Origin: an uncultured Oscillospiraceae bacterium
GTDB taxonomy: Bacteria; Bacillota; Clostridia; Oscillospirales; Acutalibacteraceae
Direction of reading: 5' to 3'
Assembly (NCBI GenBank): GCA_900555545.1
Contig: USLQ01000077.1
Span: 1 to 5,923, forward strand
DNA length: 5,923 nucleotides
Shown here: positions 1 through 5,602 of the stretch, in pieces
How positions within the stretch are numbered: position 1 is the stretch's first letter
Layout: the number at the start of each line of letters is the position of its first letter
Program-made: the position numbers and the translations under genes
The notes under the pieces: generated by a model
What the model saw: only the letters and a program-made list of their open reading frames with translations
The model's database searches: none
Told to the model about the DNA's origin: nothing

Positions 1-116
1 CCCCTGATAGGGGAATCTCCTTGCCCAAAGGGGCCGTAAGACCAATTCCACTCAGAAACGTCACCCTTCGCATTCCGGTATCATACGGAGTCCAGTTAAT
101 GCCCCATCCCCCATAG
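1..116. other. Unassigned left edge, possible 3' end of a gene or an intergenic repeat
   Basis: No gene is recognised here. On the plus strand one frame is open from base 3 to a TAG at 114-116 and would encode a Pro-rich tail ending LMPHPP. On the minus strand a different frame is also open throughout (it includes TPYDTGMRRVTFLSG). Neither has a start or ribosome binding site inside the window, and 38 codons open on both strands proves little. Two small hairpins are visible: CCCC/GGGG at 1-13 and GCCC/GGGC at 23-34. It could be the end of a plus-strand gene that stops just before the terminator at 116-146, or a structured intergenic repeat. Confidence 0.2.
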
Positions 117-146
117 AAAAACCGCCCTGGTTTTACCCAAGGCGGT
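116..146 (-). terminator. Rho-independent terminator of the surface-protein gene
   Basis: ACCGCC (121-126) pairs with GGCGGT (141-146). After one C/A mismatch the stem continues with TGG/CCA, leaving a six-base loop. Read on the minus strand the stem is followed by a run of five T (bases 121-117). It lies 38 nt beyond the stop of the minus-strand gene ending at 185. On the plus strand the stem is followed only by a mixed pyrimidine stretch (CTTCCTCC), so it is weaker in that direction. Confidence 0.8.
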
Positions 147-184
147 CTTCCTCCATGAAAACGATATATAAAGGTAGAAAGGGT

Positions 185-1852
185 TTATCTCTTCTTACGC
201 AGCAGGACTACCGATGCGGCAGCAGCCACGCCGGTATTTGGTGTGTCATTGGTGGAAGAATCACCTGTGCCGGCCGGTGCTGTCGTATCGGGGGCATTGG
301 TGGTATCATCCGTGCTCGGCTCCTCCTCAGAGGGCTGCTCGGATGGCTCCGAGGGCTCAGACGGCTCCGAAGGTTCGGACGGGTCTGAGGGCTCAGACGG
401 ATCTGAAGGCTCTGTCGGCTCAGAAGGCTCGGACGGTTGCTCAGCCTCCAAAATGCCGAGCATTACAAGCAGATTATCCACTGTATCCACTGTGCTCTCG
501 CCCTTAATCTGATCCAAAACACCCGCGATGGTTGGACCAAAGCCCTCAATGCCATTGAGTGCTTCCATCAGGCCGGCATAGTTCTCCTCGTTGTCAAACA
601 GATTTGCCTGAACATAGGCAAATACCACCATCAGGACATCGGCATTACTGTCACAACCCTCATCTGCAATGGAAGCAATGAGTTCATTGACAGAGGAAAG
701 CGCAACCTGCGGATCCTTGCCAGCCTCTGCCGCCGCATCCGTCATGATGTAGACCGTACCACTCATATCCGGGATATCTACCAGTCCGTCAAATGCGCCG
801 CTTGCGCCATTCAAAATAGAGTTGATTACACCGTCAAGATCGAGAACCTGCTCATAGACAGGGTTACCCTCATCGTCGACAACTGGGGTTCCCTCAGCAT
901 CGACCGCCTGAACATCACTATCTACCGTGTAAGCGGCAATCTTGCCATTGATCCAAGTAACGGGGCCATTGATCATCTCAAGTGTAGGAACGATATCCGA
1001 CAAACCGAACATACCCAGGATGGTAACGGCGGACGTCAAGGCCGTTTGAAGGTTGACGGTAACGTGGTTTACTGCTGTGAGAACAGCCGCCTGATTGTCG
1101 CTGTAGGTTTTGACAAGGGTAAGCAGCTTATCGACTGTATTGGGGGCCAGCAAACGAACGACGGCCATCACATAGTCTGTCAATTCCTGGGCGCCCTGCT
1201 CGATTACGGCCGCCTTAGCCTCATCATCGGCGGCATTCTGATACGCATTTCCGATATCAACGAACAGGATATCTTGAAGACCCTTTTCACCAATGTCGGC
1301 ACCGAGGACTCTCGCTAACTCGTCAATACCGTTGAGGGTATCCCCTATGCCACCTATAAGTGACAGAATATTAATAATACCTGCCACCGGACCCAATCCT
1401 GCTGCGTCCATTGTCAATACGCTCTCAACTGCAGCCGGTAGAATCGCTTCAAGGTTCGCAAGGACGTCCTCGGATGAAGCCACAGAAATAGGATGCTCTG
1501 CCAAGTAGGCCTTCAGGGAATCTGCCGTAACAGGATCCTCCAGATCGGCAAAGAGTTCGGCATCAATCTTCTGATAGAAGGCGGCGGTCGCAAAATCACC
1601 GCCAAGGGACGGGAACACGCCCAAAACGGCCTCTACCACCGTGGAACCATAACTCGCCCACACCACATTCTCCAGCAGGCCATCAACCGTTGTAACAAGC
1701 GCCCCGACATTCTCCTCGGTGACACGATCGTTGTACTCCGGTGTGTAAACCGGATCATTCTCCGCTGCGGAGGCTGCAAAAGCAGCAGTTCCAACTGAGA
1801 CAGCCATAGCGGCAGCCAGTCCGAAACTCAGGATTTTTTTCCCTTTTTTCAT
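185..1852 (-). CDS. Secreted, helix-rich surface protein with Ser-Glu-Pro stalk and PNTG-type C-terminal tail
   Basis: The predicted product has 555 residues and no family I can name. Residues 1-26 form a signal peptide: basic MKKGKK, a hydrophobic core, and a likely cleavage after AFA (26) or SAA (30). Residues about 40-465 are rich in Ala, Leu, Val, Ile and Asp with a helix-like pattern, contain a single Cys, and show no catalytic motif. Residues 471-513 are a Ser-Glu/Asp-Pro repeat, followed by a Thr/Asp/Ser linker. The end is TPNTG (537-541), a hydrophobic stretch of only about ten residues, then RKKR. This resembles the sortase-type wall-sorting signals of Clostridia, but the membrane segment is unusually short. 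The ATG is fixed by AAAGGAG eight bases upstream. It is transcribed alone, from a promoter at 1959-1986 to a terminator at 116-146. The likely role is structural or adhesive at the cell surface, by inference only. Confidence 0.9.
   Translation of the reverse strand: MKKGKKILSFGLAAAMAVSVGTAAFAASAAENDPVYTPEYNDRVTEENVGALVTTVDGLLENVVWASYGSTVVEAVLGVFPSLGGDFATAAFYQKIDAELFADLEDPVTADSLKAYLAEHPISVASSEDVLANLEAILPAAVESVLTMDAAGLGPVAGIINILSLIGGIGDTLNGIDELARVLGADIGEKGLQDILFVDIGNAYQNAADDEAKAAVIEQGAQELTDYVMAVVRLLAPNTVDKLLTLVKTYSDNQAAVLTAVNHVTVNLQTALTSAVTILGMFGLSDIVPTLEMINGPVTWINGKIAAYTVDSDVQAVDAEGTPVVDDEGNPVYEQVLDLDGVINSILNGASGAFDGLVDIPDMSGTVYIMTDAAAEAGKDPQVALSSVNELIASIADEGCDSNADVLMVVFAYVQANLFDNEENYAGLMEALNGIEGFGPTIAGVLDQIKGESTVDTVDNLLVMLGILEAEQPSEPSEPTEPSDPSEPSDPSEPSEPSEPSEPSEQPSEEEPSTDDTTNAPDTTAPAGTGDSSTNDTPNTGVAAAASVVLLRKKR
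314..442 (-). repeat. Degenerate tandem repeat coding for (Ser-Glu/Asp-Pro)n
   Basis: This covers residues 471-513 of the surface protein: SEP units with some SDP and TEP variants, ending in EEEPS. At DNA level it is a run of nine-base-derived units such as GGCTCAGAC/GGCTCCGAA (plus strand) that differ mainly at synonymous positions. The protein repeat is therefore much more regular than the DNA, which suggests selection for the acidic, extended stalk. Such Pro-rich stretches commonly act as cell-wall spacers just before a sorting signal. Confidence 0.85.
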
Positions 1853-1860
1853 GAATTACA

Positions 1861-1867
1861 CTCCTTT
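1861..1867 (-). promoter_or_regulatory. Ribosome binding site of the surface-protein gene
   Basis: Minus-strand AAAGGAG lies eight bases before the ATG at 1852-1850. It is a strong Shine-Dalgarno match and decides the start. Confidence 0.85.
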
Positions 1868-1884
1868 ACACTTTACAATTTTTC

Positions 1885-1896
1885 CGAAACGTTTCG
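1885..1896. promoter_or_regulatory. Perfect palindrome CGAAACGTTTCG, LacI/CcpA-like operator candidate
   Basis: This 12-bp perfect palindrome is centred on CG and extends, after one mismatch on each side, to TTT/AAA flanks (1881-1900). The core GAAACGTTTC fits the pattern bound by LacI-family regulators and is close to the catabolite-responsive element consensus TGWAANCGNTNWCA. It sits about 55-67 nt downstream of the predicted transcription start and 33 nt upstream of the surface-protein ATG, where a bound repressor would act as a roadblock. The regulator is not in the window. Confidence 0.5.
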
Positions 1897-1897
1897 T

Positions 1898-1922
1898 AAA
1901 TATGGAAAATCCAACCATATTT
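1898..1922 (-). promoter_or_regulatory. Leader hairpin in the surface-protein 5' UTR
   Basis: AAATATGG (1898-1905) and CCATATTT (1915-1922) form a perfect eight-bp inverted repeat with a nine-base loop. It lies in the predicted leader of the surface-protein mRNA, directly beside the CGAAACGTTTCG palindrome. No T-run follows in the minus-strand direction, so it is not an attenuator by itself. It could stabilise the mRNA or be a second protein-binding site. Confidence 0.4.
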
Positions 1923-1942
1923 CCCTTTCGGATTTAGCCATT

Positions 1943-1960
1943 ATTGAATGGTAATTCAAT
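1943..1960. promoter_or_regulatory. Inverted repeat across the predicted transcription start of the surface-protein gene
   Basis: ATTGAAT and ATTCAAT flank a four-base centre (GGTA) in a perfect seven-bp inverted repeat. It overlaps the downstream edge of the -10 box (1959-1964) and spans the expected start near 1952. A dimeric repressor bound here would block transcription. As RNA it would form a short 5'-end hairpin. Confidence 0.4.
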
Positions 1961-1986
1961 TATATCATCTGTGATTTTATTGTCAA
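1959..1986 (-). promoter_or_regulatory. Consensus sigma-A-type promoter of the surface-protein gene
   Basis: On the minus strand TTGACA (1986-1981) and TATAAT (1964-1959) are both perfect consensus hexamers, 16 bp apart. The -10 is extended (TGATATAAT). An A/T-rich stretch upstream of the -35 (about 1995-2012) could act as an UP element. The predicted start near 1952 gives a leader of about 100 nt. Confidence 0.85.
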
Positions 1987-2286
1987 TGCATTCTGTACAT
2001 TTTTTATAAAAAGAATATTGTTTCATCGAACTGCACAGAGGAATATCGGGAAATATATCGATTATGCCCAATGAATTTCTACAGCTTTACGAATCGTTTG
2101 GAATTTGGCAGTTCACAAAATCCAATACGGCCATATGATTTTTCCCGCTCAGTTTTATTGCAAAAACTTATGATCCCCCCATGAATCCCCCCACCATATC
2201 ATAAAACGGCGGCCCACAACCAGATGTTGGACGTCCGCTGGTTATGCATCATAGCAGACGATCTGCATAATGCACAGACAGAATAC
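1987..2286. other. Central part of the divergent spacer, no gene seen
   Basis: AT-rich DNA lies between the -35 boxes of the two divergent promoters. The longest plus-strand frames with an ATG are about 24 codons (from 2064) and 37 codons (from 2071), with no ribosome binding site and no recognisable product. Two C-runs separated by ATGAAT (about 2175-2192) and the inverted repeats at 2218-2270 are its only evident structures. Confidence 0.6.
2218..2270. repeat. Cluster of inverted repeats upstream of the phosphatase promoter
   Basis: AACCAG (2218-2223) pairs with CTGGTT (2238-2243) around a GGACGTCC palindrome (2229-2236). TTATGCA (2242-2248) pairs with TGCATAA (2264-2270), and GCAGA/TCTGC (2254-2266) forms a competing hairpin. 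The cluster ends 16 bp before the -35 box at 2287, a position suited to an activator or repressor site. It may instead be a small interspersed repeat. Confidence 0.4.
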
Positions 2287-2315
2287 TTGCAATTACCGCG
2301 TTTTGGCATTATAAT
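2287..2315 (+). promoter_or_regulatory. Sigma-A-type promoter of the metallophosphatase gene
   Basis: TTGCAA (2287-2292) and a perfect TATAAT (2310-2315) are separated by 17 bp. The predicted start near 2322 gives a leader of about 90 nt before the ATG at 2412. Confidence 0.8.
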
Positions 2316-2319
2316 ACAG

Positions 2320-2349
2320 ATAAATAAATAATATGTTTAATTTATTTAT
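2320..2349. promoter_or_regulatory. A/T-only inverted repeat at the phosphatase transcription start
   Basis: ATAAATAAAT (2320-2329) and ATTTATTTAT (2340-2349) form a perfect ten-bp inverted repeat with a ten-base loop. It begins at the predicted transcription start. It may be an operator or an AU hairpin at the mRNA 5' end. Low-complexity AT sequence could also produce it by chance. Confidence 0.35.
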
Positions 2350-2411
2350 ATATTTTAAGGAAAATTTCTGAGAGAATCAGATTACAAATTGGGGAAAGGG
2401 AGAGATTGTGT

Positions 2412-3911
2412 ATGAAAAATAGGAGGCTCAATTTTGCGGCGATCCTGCTTGCAGGGCTCGCCATCGTGATCACTTGGTGTGTCAAATATGCGCTGTTCTT
2501 CTTCCGCGGCGACCTGACCTTAAACTTTTTACCCCTGCTCGCAGTTGATGCGGTGCTGCTGATCCTGTTCCTTGTCATGTGGAAAAAGCCGCTGCCCAAG
2601 TGGGTCATTACCGTTGCGCTGATTCTACTTGCAATCGGATTCCTGGTGCCGCTCGTGTTCACTCTGGTCAATATCCTGAACTTTCCACACTTTTTGAACA
2701 ACCTGTACTCAATCCTGCCGCAGGTGGTAATCGGGGCCGGATTCATCCTGATCTATATGTATTACGACAAACTGACCCGCAGCCGAAAAGCACAGATCAC
2801 CGCGGCCGTTGTCACAGCTGCCGTGGCCGTCTCCGCCATCTGCATTACACTGCCCTGTTACCTGACTACGGGGACAGTCGTATTCGATACAGGTTCGGAC
2901 TATACAATCGAATTTATCTCCAACCGCAACGGGCTCGGCTTTGTGGAAGTCACCAACGGCAATGAGACGGAGACCTACTATCACACGGAGCACGGCAAGC
3001 GCGTAGCCCACACCACGATCCACCAGGTGAAAGTCCCCAAAGAGGCGCTCCAGGGGGCAACATATCGCGCCGGGGTCAAATCCGTACTATTCACCGTGAG
3101 CAACCAGACCTTTTTTGGCAACACGGCGCACAGCAAGCCCATCCGGTTCCGCGAGCCCGTCAGTGATGAAGGGGCGACTTTCTTTACCGTGTCGGATGTC
3201 CACTCCCAACCCAGCGGAGCGGTGCGGGCGGTTGAAAAGCACTTTGACAAGCTTGACTTTATCGTCTTTTTGGGGGATATGGTGTCATTCTCCGGCAACC
3301 GCTACGATATGGCCATGCTGGTTGACTCCATGGCTCGGATCAGCAAGGGGGAACTGCCCGTCGTGTTCACGCGGGGCAACCACGAGCTGATGGGTGAGGG
3401 CGCCAACGCAATCGCGGACTATATCCCAACCCCCACGGGCGAATTCTACTACACCTTCACCTACAACAACGCATCCTTCATCGTCAATGATATGGGGGCA
3501 GACAAGGCGGATGACAACCCCGGCTTTTCCGGCCTGTCCGACGGTGTAAATTACCGCCTTTCGCAGTACGAATTTTTTGAGAACGCCATTCAGAGCGCAT
3601 CTGGCGACTACGTCATTCACCTGTCGCATATTCCAATCTCTACGGAAGCGGAACCGCTCCAGTCGAATCTGGCCGGTATCATCCAGATGCTCAGCGGCAA
3701 GATTGACCTAAGTATTGCGGGGCACACGCACAAGTTCAAGGTAGAGGAACCCACCGACCGCGTCCCCTTCTTCGTCATTCAGGAGGGCGGGAACACCAAG
3801 ACCTTCCCCGGCAGCTACATGGGCGCCCTGTTCACCCTGCGCGACGGCCATATCATGCTGGACCAGATCGACGCATCGGGCAATATTCTCCAGACGATCA
3901 AGTTAAAATAA
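2412..3911 (+). CDS. Membrane-anchored calcineurin-like metallophosphatase
   Basis: The predicted product has 499 residues. About five hydrophobic helices occupy residues 6-30, 36-58, 64-89, 100-118 and 128-150. A beta-rich segment follows (about 153-248), placed like the N-terminal beta-sandwich of purple-acid-phosphatase-type proteins. The metallophosphatase domain (about 253-470) has the full set of metal and active-site motifs: DVH (262-264), GD (288-289), GNHE (322-325), H406 in LSHIPI, and GHTH (437-440). The family hydrolyses phosphoesters with a two-metal centre. An odd number of helices with a cytoplasmic N-terminus would put the enzyme outside the cell, but this topology is inferred and the substrate is unknown. 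The ATG at 2412, with GGGAG nine bases upstream, is preferred over a TTG two codons earlier. It has its own promoter and ends at the palindromic terminator at 3926-3959. An alternative is a cyclic-nucleotide or nucleotide phosphoesterase. Confidence 0.9.
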   Translation: MKNRRLNFAAILLAGLAIVITWCVKYALFFFRGDLTLNFLPLLAVDAVLLILFLVMWKKPLPKWVITVALILLAIGFLVPLVFTLVNILNFPHFLNNLYSILPQVVIGAGFILIYMYYDKLTRSRKAQITAAVVTAAVAVSAICITLPCYLTTGTVVFDTGSDYTIEFISNRNGLGFVEVTNGNETETYYHTEHGKRVAHTTIHQVKVPKEALQGATYRAGVKSVLFTVSNQTFFGNTAHSKPIRFREPVSDEGATFFTVSDVHSQPSGAVRAVEKHFDKLDFIVFLGDMVSFSGNRYDMAMLVDSMARISKGELPVVFTRGNHELMGEGANAIADYIPTPTGEFYYTFTYNNASFIVNDMGADKADDNPGFSGLSDGVNYRLSQYEFFENAIQSASGDYVIHLSHIPISTEAEPLQSNLAGIIQMLSGKIDLSIAGHTHKFKVEEPTDRVPFFVIQEGGNTKTFPGSYMGALFTLRDGHIMLDQIDASGNILQTIKLK

Positions 3912-3925
3912 TGCCTTACCCTATC

Positions 3926-3959
3926 AAAAACAGCTGTACCGGCCGGTACAGCTGTTTTT
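3926..3959. terminator. Bidirectional terminator, perfect 34-bp palindrome
   Basis: Each 17-nt arm reads AAAAACAGCTGTACCGG and then its exact complement, with no spacer at the centre. The GC-rich stem flanked by A-run and T-run gives a hairpin plus U-tract on both strands. It lies 14 nt after the phosphatase stop and five nt after the stop of the convergent gene ending at 3965, so it serves both. Confidence 0.93.
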
Positions 3960-3964
3960 TCCTG

Positions 3965-4519
3965 TTAAAAGGTCAGGAGCAATCCCTTAGACTGGACGCG
4001 CGCCGTCTCATAGATTTCCATCAAGCTGCGGTAGAGCTCGGTGAGCAGCTCGTCATCATTTTCCTCCAGCTCCGGTTTCGCCGACTCAAGCTCATCGTAG
4101 ATCAATTCCACATTGTCCGGTTCAATGATCCCAAGCCCCATCCCACTGGGGTCGAGCACAAAATCACCGGACCGGACCTCCTCGCCAACAAAATAATACT
4201 CCGTGCCGCCGCTCAGGTCGAGTTCCTCCATTGCGCCGCAGAGCGTCTCCCAATCCTCCCCCAGGCCGAGATCTGCCTCCGGATCGTAACACAGGGTCAG
4301 GATAAAATCCGCCAACTCCTGCACGTCACCGCTCTCCAGCTCGTCGCGCCAATTCTCCGTCAGCGGGTCGGCCGTATAGGGCGACTGGAGCTGATCCCAA
4401 TGCGCGTCGATATACTGCTCCAGCACTGCCGTATTCCCCCACCGGCCGGCTTCCAGGATGAAATCCTCAAGCCCGGCGTGATACCGCTCCGTATCAAATA
4501 AAAAAGCGCGGTGTTCCAT
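3965..4519 (-). CDS. Uncharacterised, very acidic 184-residue protein
   Basis: I cannot assign a family. No signal peptide or membrane helix is seen, so it is probably cytoplasmic. About a quarter of the residues are Asp or Glu (46 by my count) against nine Lys/Arg. The most family-like stretch is residues 47-90: SPYTADPLTENW, then GDVQELADFILTLCYDP and DLGLGEDW. Later GMGLGIIEPDNVE (127-139) precedes an acidic helical end. The compact acidic make-up recalls immunity-type or regulatory small proteins, but nothing nearby supports a toxin partner. The ATG at 4519 is chosen because GGTGAGGGG lies nine bases upstream. An in-frame GTG at 4552 sits about three bases from the predicted transcription start and would have no ribosome binding site. 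It is transcribed alone, convergent with the phosphatase gene. An overlapping plus-strand frame (3911-4501) is judged a shadow. Confidence 0.85.
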   Translation of the reverse strand: MEHRAFLFDTERYHAGLEDFILEAGRWGNTAVLEQYIDAHWDQLQSPYTADPLTENWRDELESGDVQELADFILTLCYDPEADLGLGEDWETLCGAMEELDLSGGTEYYFVGEEVRSGDFVLDPSGMGLGIIEPDNVELIYDELESAKPELEENDDELLTELYRSLMEIYETARVQSKGLLLTF

Positions 4520-4528
4520 TCCAATATA

Positions 4529-4537
4529 CCCCTCACC
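4529..4537 (-). promoter_or_regulatory. Ribosome binding site of the acidic protein gene
   Basis: Minus-strand GGTGAGGGG lies nine bases before the ATG at 4519. It decides between this ATG and the upstream GTG at 4552. Confidence 0.7.
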
Positions 4538-4561
4538 TATTTTAGAATTCACTCCGCTCTT

Positions 4562-4590
4562 ATTATATCTGCATTTTACATTGCTTACAA
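4562..4590 (-). promoter_or_regulatory. Sigma-A-type promoter of the acidic protein gene
   Basis: On the minus strand TTGTAA (4590-4585) and a perfect TATAAT (4567-4562) are 17 bp apart. The predicted start near 4555 gives a leader of about 35 nt. It lies downstream of the terminator hairpin at 4614-4636, so this gene is separate from the sigma/anti-sigma operon. Confidence 0.75.
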
Positions 4591-4600
4591 GCCCTTTGCC

Positions 4601-4636
4601 TTAAAATATTACAGCCCCCGGAAAGCCTCCGGGGGC
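4601..4636 (-). terminator. Terminator of the sigma/anti-sigma operon
   Basis: GCCCCCGGA (4614-4622) pairs with TCCGGGGGC (4628-4636), a perfect nine-bp GC-rich stem with a five-base loop. It lies 24 nt beyond the stop of the anti-sigma gene. On the minus strand the following bases are TGTAATATTTTAA, T-rich but interrupted, so termination may be incomplete and allow some read-through into the acidic protein gene. Confidence 0.65.
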
Positions 4637-4660
4637 GCAAAAAATTGTTTTGACAGATCT

Positions 4661-5602
4661 TCACTGTGCATCCAGCTGCTGGATCAAGGGCTCAAAAGCC
4701 TCCACCGGGATCCGTGCGGCAACATCTAATATGCCATTGAAGAACACATATCCGCCCTCAATCAGGCGGAGATGGACGGCCACGCCATCCTCCATTGTGA
4801 AATACAGGTGATAGAGGCACGAGTCAAAAACGGAGACAGCCTCCGCATCCTTATCCCGGTCATACGGCACCTCCTGCCTTGGAATCAATTCCGCCACGTT
4901 CAGAGCGTTGATAAAATCCGTTAGAACCTGATTCCCGGCCCTGTCCAGCGGACGGATCTCCCCCTTGGAATTATACCAGGAATCCTGGCTCTCATACGTC
5001 ACGGAGCGGTATTTTTCCGCGAGATGCAGGCGGTCCTCGTACAGGTCGGAGCCGTCGCGGAGCGTGATGCCGTTATTGCAGATAAACAGCTCTATTTTCT
5101 CCCCTCGCTTCATGCAGAGCATAAAGGCGGGATCATACCCGTTCACGGAATAAAAATCGCCCTGTACGCTGCCGGAGAGCTCCACGTACTCATCCCGATC
5201 CGTCCACTCGTCGATCGTCCCCGTGGACGTGCCGAGGTATTCGCCCACAAGGCTTTCACCCATATCCACAAACCCGTACTGCTCATAACAATGCCCCTGA
5301 TAGATGAAGAACGCGACCATCATTGTCTCACTTGTTCCGTCCGGCGCCACAATTTCCCGCGGTGGAATCGCAACGCCCCCTTCGGGAACTGTAACCGGGC
5401 CTCCGTTATCAACAGGTGGTTCCGTGCGGCCGTTCCATAGCAGCGCGCCGCCCACAACCAGGCACAGGCAGGCCGCCAAGGCGCCCCATTTTATAAATGG
5501 ATGTGATTTTTTCCGGTGGAGTTTTGTCTGCGCCTCCTCAATGAAGCGCACGTCGATATCGGTCATGCTGTTAAACAGCTGTTCTCTCTGGTTCTCTTTC
5601 AT
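4661..5602 (-). CDS. Single-pass membrane protein, putative anti-sigma factor
   Basis: The predicted product has 313 residues. Residues 1-35 are a short charged cytoplasmic part (it contains FNSMTDIDVRFIEEA), then RKK, and one membrane helix at about 37-56 (WGALAACLCLVVGGALLW). A Pro/Gly linker (58-90) leads to an extracellular domain of about 220 residues with several Cys, not recognised as an enzyme. This layout, directly after a sigma-70-family gene, is typical of Clostridia membrane anti-sigma factors: the short N-terminus holds the sigma factor and the outer domain senses a signal. Function is inferred from layout and position. The ATG at 5602 overlaps the sigma stop as ATGA and has AAAGGAGGGC upstream. 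The frame stays open 54 codons further upstream, but that part is a shadow of the sigma gene. Its partner appears broken, so this protein may lack a target. Confidence 0.85.
   Translation of the reverse strand: MKENQREQLFNSMTDIDVRFIEEAQTKLHRKKSHPFIKWGALAACLCLVVGGALLWNGRTEPPVDNGGPVTVPEGGVAIPPREIVAPDGTSETMMVAFFIYQGHCYEQYGFVDMGESLVGEYLGTSTGTIDEWTDRDEYVELSGSVQGDFYSVNGYDPAFMLCMKRGEKIELFICNNGITLRDGSDLYEDRLHLAEKYRSVTYESQDSWYNSKGEIRPLDRAGNQVLTDFINALNVAELIPRQEVPYDRDKDAEAVSVFDSCLYHLYFTMEDGVAVHLRLIEGGYVFFNGILDVAARIPVEAFEPLIQQLDAQ

Noticed and set aside
314..442. CRISPR-like or microsatellite array
   Set aside because: The units are short, degenerate and in frame, and they encode a Ser-Glu-Pro stalk. 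There are no spacers.
437..1318. Long plus-strand open frame (293 codons) antisense to the surface-protein gene
   Set aside because: It has no ribosome binding site and no recognisable domain, and its His/Ile/Cys-rich composition is typical of an antisense shadow. The opposite strand has signal peptide, promoter, ribosome binding site and terminator.
2064..2180. Two short plus-strand frames (about 24 and 37 codons) in the divergent spacer
   Set aside because: They lack a ribosome binding site, a nearby promoter or a recognisable peptide, and this length is expected by chance in AT-rich spacer.
2342..2746. Minus-strand frame of 134 codons crossing the phosphatase start
   Set aside because: It overlaps the phosphatase promoter leader and membrane helices antisense, and it has no ribosome binding site or domain.
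3911..4501. Plus-strand frame of 196 codons whose ATG overlaps the phosphatase stop (TAATG)
   Set aside because: It looks like translational coupling, but the frame runs straight through the 34-bp terminator palindrome and lies antisense to the acidic protein gene, which has its own promoter and ribosome binding site.
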